From Staphylococcus saccharolyticus (GTDB lineage: Bacteria > Bacillota > Bacilli > Staphylococcales > Staphylococcaceae), in contig NZ_UHDZ01000001.1 of NCBI RefSeq assembly GCF_900458815.1, forward strand, positions 806,001 to 870,000: a stretch of 64,000 bases of DNA. Reading direction: 5' to 3'. The notes under the pieces are model-generated. The model made no database searches and was not told where the DNA came from. It saw only the letters and a list, made by a program, of their open reading frames with translations. Made by a program: the position numbers and the translations under genes. Each line of letters begins with the position of its first letter. Positions within the stretch are counted from its first letter, which is position 1. Positions 61,242 to 64,000 of the stretch are shown in pieces.

Positions 61242-62195
61242 ATGAAAAATATTTCCGATATTGCAAAATTAGCAGGTGTTTCAAAAAGTACTGTTTCAAG
61301 ATTTTTAAACAATGGTTCAGTGAGTCATAACACAAAAGAAAAATTAACAAAAGTTATTGAGGATACTAACTATCAGCCAAATCAATTTGCGCAAAGTTTA
61401 CGTGCTCGACGTACTCATTTAATAGGTGCGATTATTCCACGTATGAATTCTTATGCGGTTGATGAAACAATTAAAGGGTTAATACATCAGTGCCAACATC
61501 CATAATTATCAGTTAATGCTTAACTATACAGGTTTGGAAATGTATGCTGAAATCACTGCTTTAGAAACTTTATCACGAAGTAAAGTTGATGGTATCGTAT
61601 TGATGGCTACAAATATAACTTCACAACATATTGAAGTGATTGAAAAAATAAATGTTTCTGTTATTATTGTTGGTCAAGAACATCATCAATTACATAGTAT
61701 TTTTCATGATGATTATGAAGCTGGATATGAAATAGGTACACAAGTTGGAGAAAAAGGGTATCGAAATATTCAGTTCTTTAGTGTAAGTGAGAAGGATGTT
61801 GCTGTTGGTGTTCATCGTAAGCAAGGCTTTGTAGATGCACTTAAAAATTATGAAGTTCGACCACAAATTACAAAACATCTTTTAAATATGACAAGGCTAT
61901 GAAACATGTTGAAAGGCAGTTAAGTAAGTTACATAAAGTTGACGCGTTAGTAGGTGCCACTGATGCAATTGCTTTTGCAATTCACAAATATTGCTCAGAT
62001 CACCCACAATGCTTTAAGACTAAAGAAATTTATGGTTTTGGTGGAGATCCTATGACTCAAATTGTAACACCTGCAATTCATACGGTGCATTTTAATTACT
62101 TTGAAGCGGGTGAACAAGCATTCAAAGTAATTAACCAATTGCTTAATGATAAACAGACGGAGCTTAATATAAAAATTCCTGTCGTAACGAATTGA
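61242..62195 (+). pseudogene. scrR: Sucrose operon repressor, LacI family, two frameshifts
   Basis: The DNA-binding part is whole: MKNISDIAKLAGVSKSTVSR then FLNNGSVSHNTKEKLTKVIE. The frame ends at 61505 (GLIHQCQHP). The sugar-binding domain continues in a second frame (LMLNYTGLEMYAEITALETL to HLLNMTRL) and a third (MKHVERQLSKLHKVDALVGA to KIPVVTN). Shifts lie near 61500 and 61885 and cancel in length. The headpiece alone (87 residues) cannot be expected to repress normally. In staphylococci it sits before scrB and represses sucrose genes. Confidence 0.88.
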
Positions 62196-62226
62196 TGTTA
62201 TTAAGGAATTTTATTTTTTGAAAATT

Positions 62227-62242
62227 TGGAACCGATACCAAT
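62227..62242 (+). promoter_or_regulatory. cre/LacI-type operator before scrB
   Basis: TTGGAACCGATACCAA matches the cre consensus WTGNAANCGNWWNCA exactly and is a near-palindrome, so it may serve CcpA, ScrR or both. It is 219 bases before scrB. An ATCAC-GT-GTGAT inverted repeat lies at 62394-62405. Confidence 0.7.
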
Positions 62243-62460
62243 TAAAATGATAATCTAAATATAAAATAATCGCGATAGCATTTTGAAAAGTTAAATACTA
62301 AGAAGAAGTATTGGAATTTATTTTTACAAATATCAAAACTTAATTAAATTTAACTGCATATCTTTATCGAAATTGTTTGAAACATCATCATTAATCACGT
62401 GTGATATGTTAAAATGATTAAGTTCAGAATACAGAATTAGTCGAGAGCAGGAGGGAGAAC

Positions 62461-63936
62461 ATGGCAGAATGGACTCGTGAAGAGAGATATCAACGCATAG
62501 AGGACGCTGATGAAAATACTCTTGAACAACTTAAACAACAAGTTGAGGCTTCTCCATATAGACAAACATTTCATATTCAACCTGAAACAGGTTTACTCAA
62601 TGATCCTAATGGACTTATATATTTTGATGGAAGTTATTATGTGTCACATCAATGGTTTCCATTAGGGGCTGTGCATGGTTTAAAATATTGGTTTAATTAT
62701 AAAAGTGAGGATTTAGTACATTTTGAACCTCAAGGTCCTATTCTTGAACCAGATACAAAATATGATAGCCACGGCGTGTACAGTGGAAGTGCATTTGAAT
62801 ATCAAGGACATTTATATTATATGTATACAGGAAATCACCGTGACCAACATTGGCATCGTTTCTCTACTCAAATGATTGCTCGAATGAAAGACGATGGCAC
62901 CATTGAAAAGTTTCCAAAACCAGTTATTCAAGCCCAGCCAGCTGGATATACCAGTCACTTTAAAGATCCTAAAGTATTTAAAAAGAATGGACAATTGTGC
63001 GCTATACTAGGTGCGCAAACAGATACTGAATTTGGTCGATTATTATTGTATAGTAGTAAAGACATTGTAAATTGGCACTTTGAAGGTGAAATAAAAACGC
63101 AACTAACAGAGTTCGGATATATGTGGGAGTGTCCAGATTACTTTGAAATTGATAGACATGATGTTATTCTATTCTGTCCTCAAGGCATTCAAGCTGAGAA
63201 TGAAAGATATAGAAATATCTATCAATCTGGTTATATGATTGGACATTTGGATATTGAAAATATGATTTTTGACCATCAATCTTTTCAAGAATTAGATGAT
63301 GGATTTGATTTTTACGCTCCACAAACTTTTACAGATAAAAATGGTAAACGCATACTAATTGGCTGGATGGGATTACCGGAAATGAATTATCCAACAGATT
63401 CCGAAGGTTGGGCACATTGTTTAACTATTCCACGAGAGTTAACTATAGAAAAAGATAAATTAAAGCAACGTCCGCTCAAAAATTTAGAATTATTGAGAAC
63501 AAATAAAGAAACAGCTTTAGGATATGCTAATAAGTTTAATCGTAAATTACATCCATATGAAGGAAAGCAATATGAGATGATTATTGATATTTTAGACAAT
63601 GATGCGACAGAAGTTTACTTTGAATTACGCAGTTCTAAAACTGAATCAACACTTGTAACTTACAATCAACGAAATAATAAAATTACATTAGACCGTTCAG
63701 ATAGTGGTTTACTGCCTTCTAATTGCACAGATACTACTCGATCAACAACGTTAGATACACCTTTGAAACAATTACAGATTTTTGTTGATACATCTAGTAT
63801 AGAAATTTTTTGCAATGATGGTGAACGTGTTTTAACATCACGTATTTTCCCAAGTAAAGATGCAACAGGAATCAAAGTTTCAACAGAGTCTGGTCAAGTC
63901 TATTTAAAATTTACTAAATATGATTTGAAAGTATAA
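62461..63936 (+). CDS. scrB: Sucrose-6-phosphate hydrolase
   Basis: GH32 enzyme that splits sucrose 6-phosphate to glucose 6-phosphate and fructose, in the cytoplasm. 491 residues. The nucleophile Asp48 is in LLNDPNG, the transition-state stabiliser lies in HFKDPKVF (the usual RDP reads KDP), and the acid/base Glu223 is in WECPDYFEI. A C-terminal beta-sandwich follows (about 350-491; VDTSSIEIFCNDGERV). GGAGGGAG precedes the ATG. Intact although its repressor gene is broken. Confidence 0.94.
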   Translation: MAEWTREERYQRIEDADENTLEQLKQQVEASPYRQTFHIQPETGLLNDPNGLIYFDGSYYVSHQWFPLGAVHGLKYWFNYKSEDLVHFEPQGPILEPDTKYDSHGVYSGSAFEYQGHLYYMYTGNHRDQHWHRFSTQMIARMKDDGTIEKFPKPVIQAQPAGYTSHFKDPKVFKKNGQLCAILGAQTDTEFGRLLLYSSKDIVNWHFEGEIKTQLTEFGYMWECPDYFEIDRHDVILFCPQGIQAENERYRNIYQSGYMIGHLDIENMIFDHQSFQELDDGFDFYAPQTFTDKNGKRILIGWMGLPEMNYPTDSEGWAHCLTIPRELTIEKDKLKQRPLKNLELLRTNKETALGYANKFNRKLHPYEGKQYEMIIDILDNDATEVYFELRSSKTESTLVTYNQRNNKITLDRSDSGLLPSNCTDTTRSTTLDTPLKQLQIFVDTSSIEIFCNDGERVLTSRIFPSKDATGIKVSTESGQVYLKFTKYDLKV

Positions 63937-64000
63937 TGTCTGTACAGTTATTTGAGAATGAAAAATGTTAAGTATAAGGATAATTTAATTTTCAAAAACA
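63937..64000. other. 3' edge of the window
   Basis: 64 bases with no open frame or hairpin that I can support. Confidence 0.4.

Overview
The window is a chromosomal segment of a low-GC Firmicute, almost certainly a coagulase-negative Staphylococcus. The evidence is the gene order (atp operon, murA-fabZ, ssb-sceD, tenA-thiD-thiM-thiE, yidC, rodA/ddl-murF, cshA, acpS-alr-mazEF-rsbUVW-sigB, tex, an rrn operon, ilv-leu, tsaE-tsaB-rimI-tsaD, abcF/rex, scrR-scrB), which is the staphylococcal order as I remember it from S. aureus. The 16S variable regions look like the S. epidermidis/S. capitis group from memory. The density of broken non-essential genes beside intact essential ones would fit a reductive member such as S. 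saccharolyticus; that species call is inference only.

Layout. 1-4540: end of the F1Fo ATP synthase operon. 4600-6730: DUF1146 protein, murA, fabZ. 6745-9120: an intergenic repeat, a ywpF-like gene, ssb, and sceD with a WalR box. 9200-12310: TPP riboswitch and thiamin genes. 12330-18000: yidC, a broken HD-domain gene, cls, csoR with a broken csoZ, a second inverted copy of the repeat, rodA. 18300-25700: ddl-murF, cshA, a PH-domain operon whose first two genes are broken (the first by an 11-bp tandem repeat), acpS. 25745-33300: alr, mazEF, the sigma-B module, tex, a SprT-like gene. 33480-39070: tandem promoters, tRNA-Leu(GAG), tRNA-Gly(TCC), 16S, 23S, 5S.

39270-50150 is the branched-chain amino acid operon on the minus strand (ilvD-ilvB-ilvN-ilvC-leuA-leuB-leuC-leuD-ilvA). 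Seven of its nine genes carry frameshifts, deletions or a lost start codon; only ilvN and leuD read through. Its control region still looks whole: promoter, CodY box, a leader peptide with a Val-Ile-Ile-Ile-Leu-Leu run, and competing antiterminator/terminator hairpins. The cell is predicted to be auxotrophic for Ile, Leu and Val.

50300-64000: the t6A genes tsaE-tsaB-rimI-tsaD, a MutS-like ATPase with a stop at codon 5, a cluster of five DnaA-box-like sites, an ABC-F protein, rex, then a run of broken accessory genes (YeeE-like transporter, TusA-like carrier, ammonium transporter, scrR) ending with an intact scrB. Lesions avoid essential genes and include substitutions, a multi-codon deletion and a short duplication, so true gene decay explains them better than read error. 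The most notable signals are the DnaA-box cluster beside tsaD (a position that recalls the gcp cluster of Bacillus subtilis), the preserved attenuator in front of a dead operon, and the 11-bp repeat tract that switches off a ydbS-like gene.
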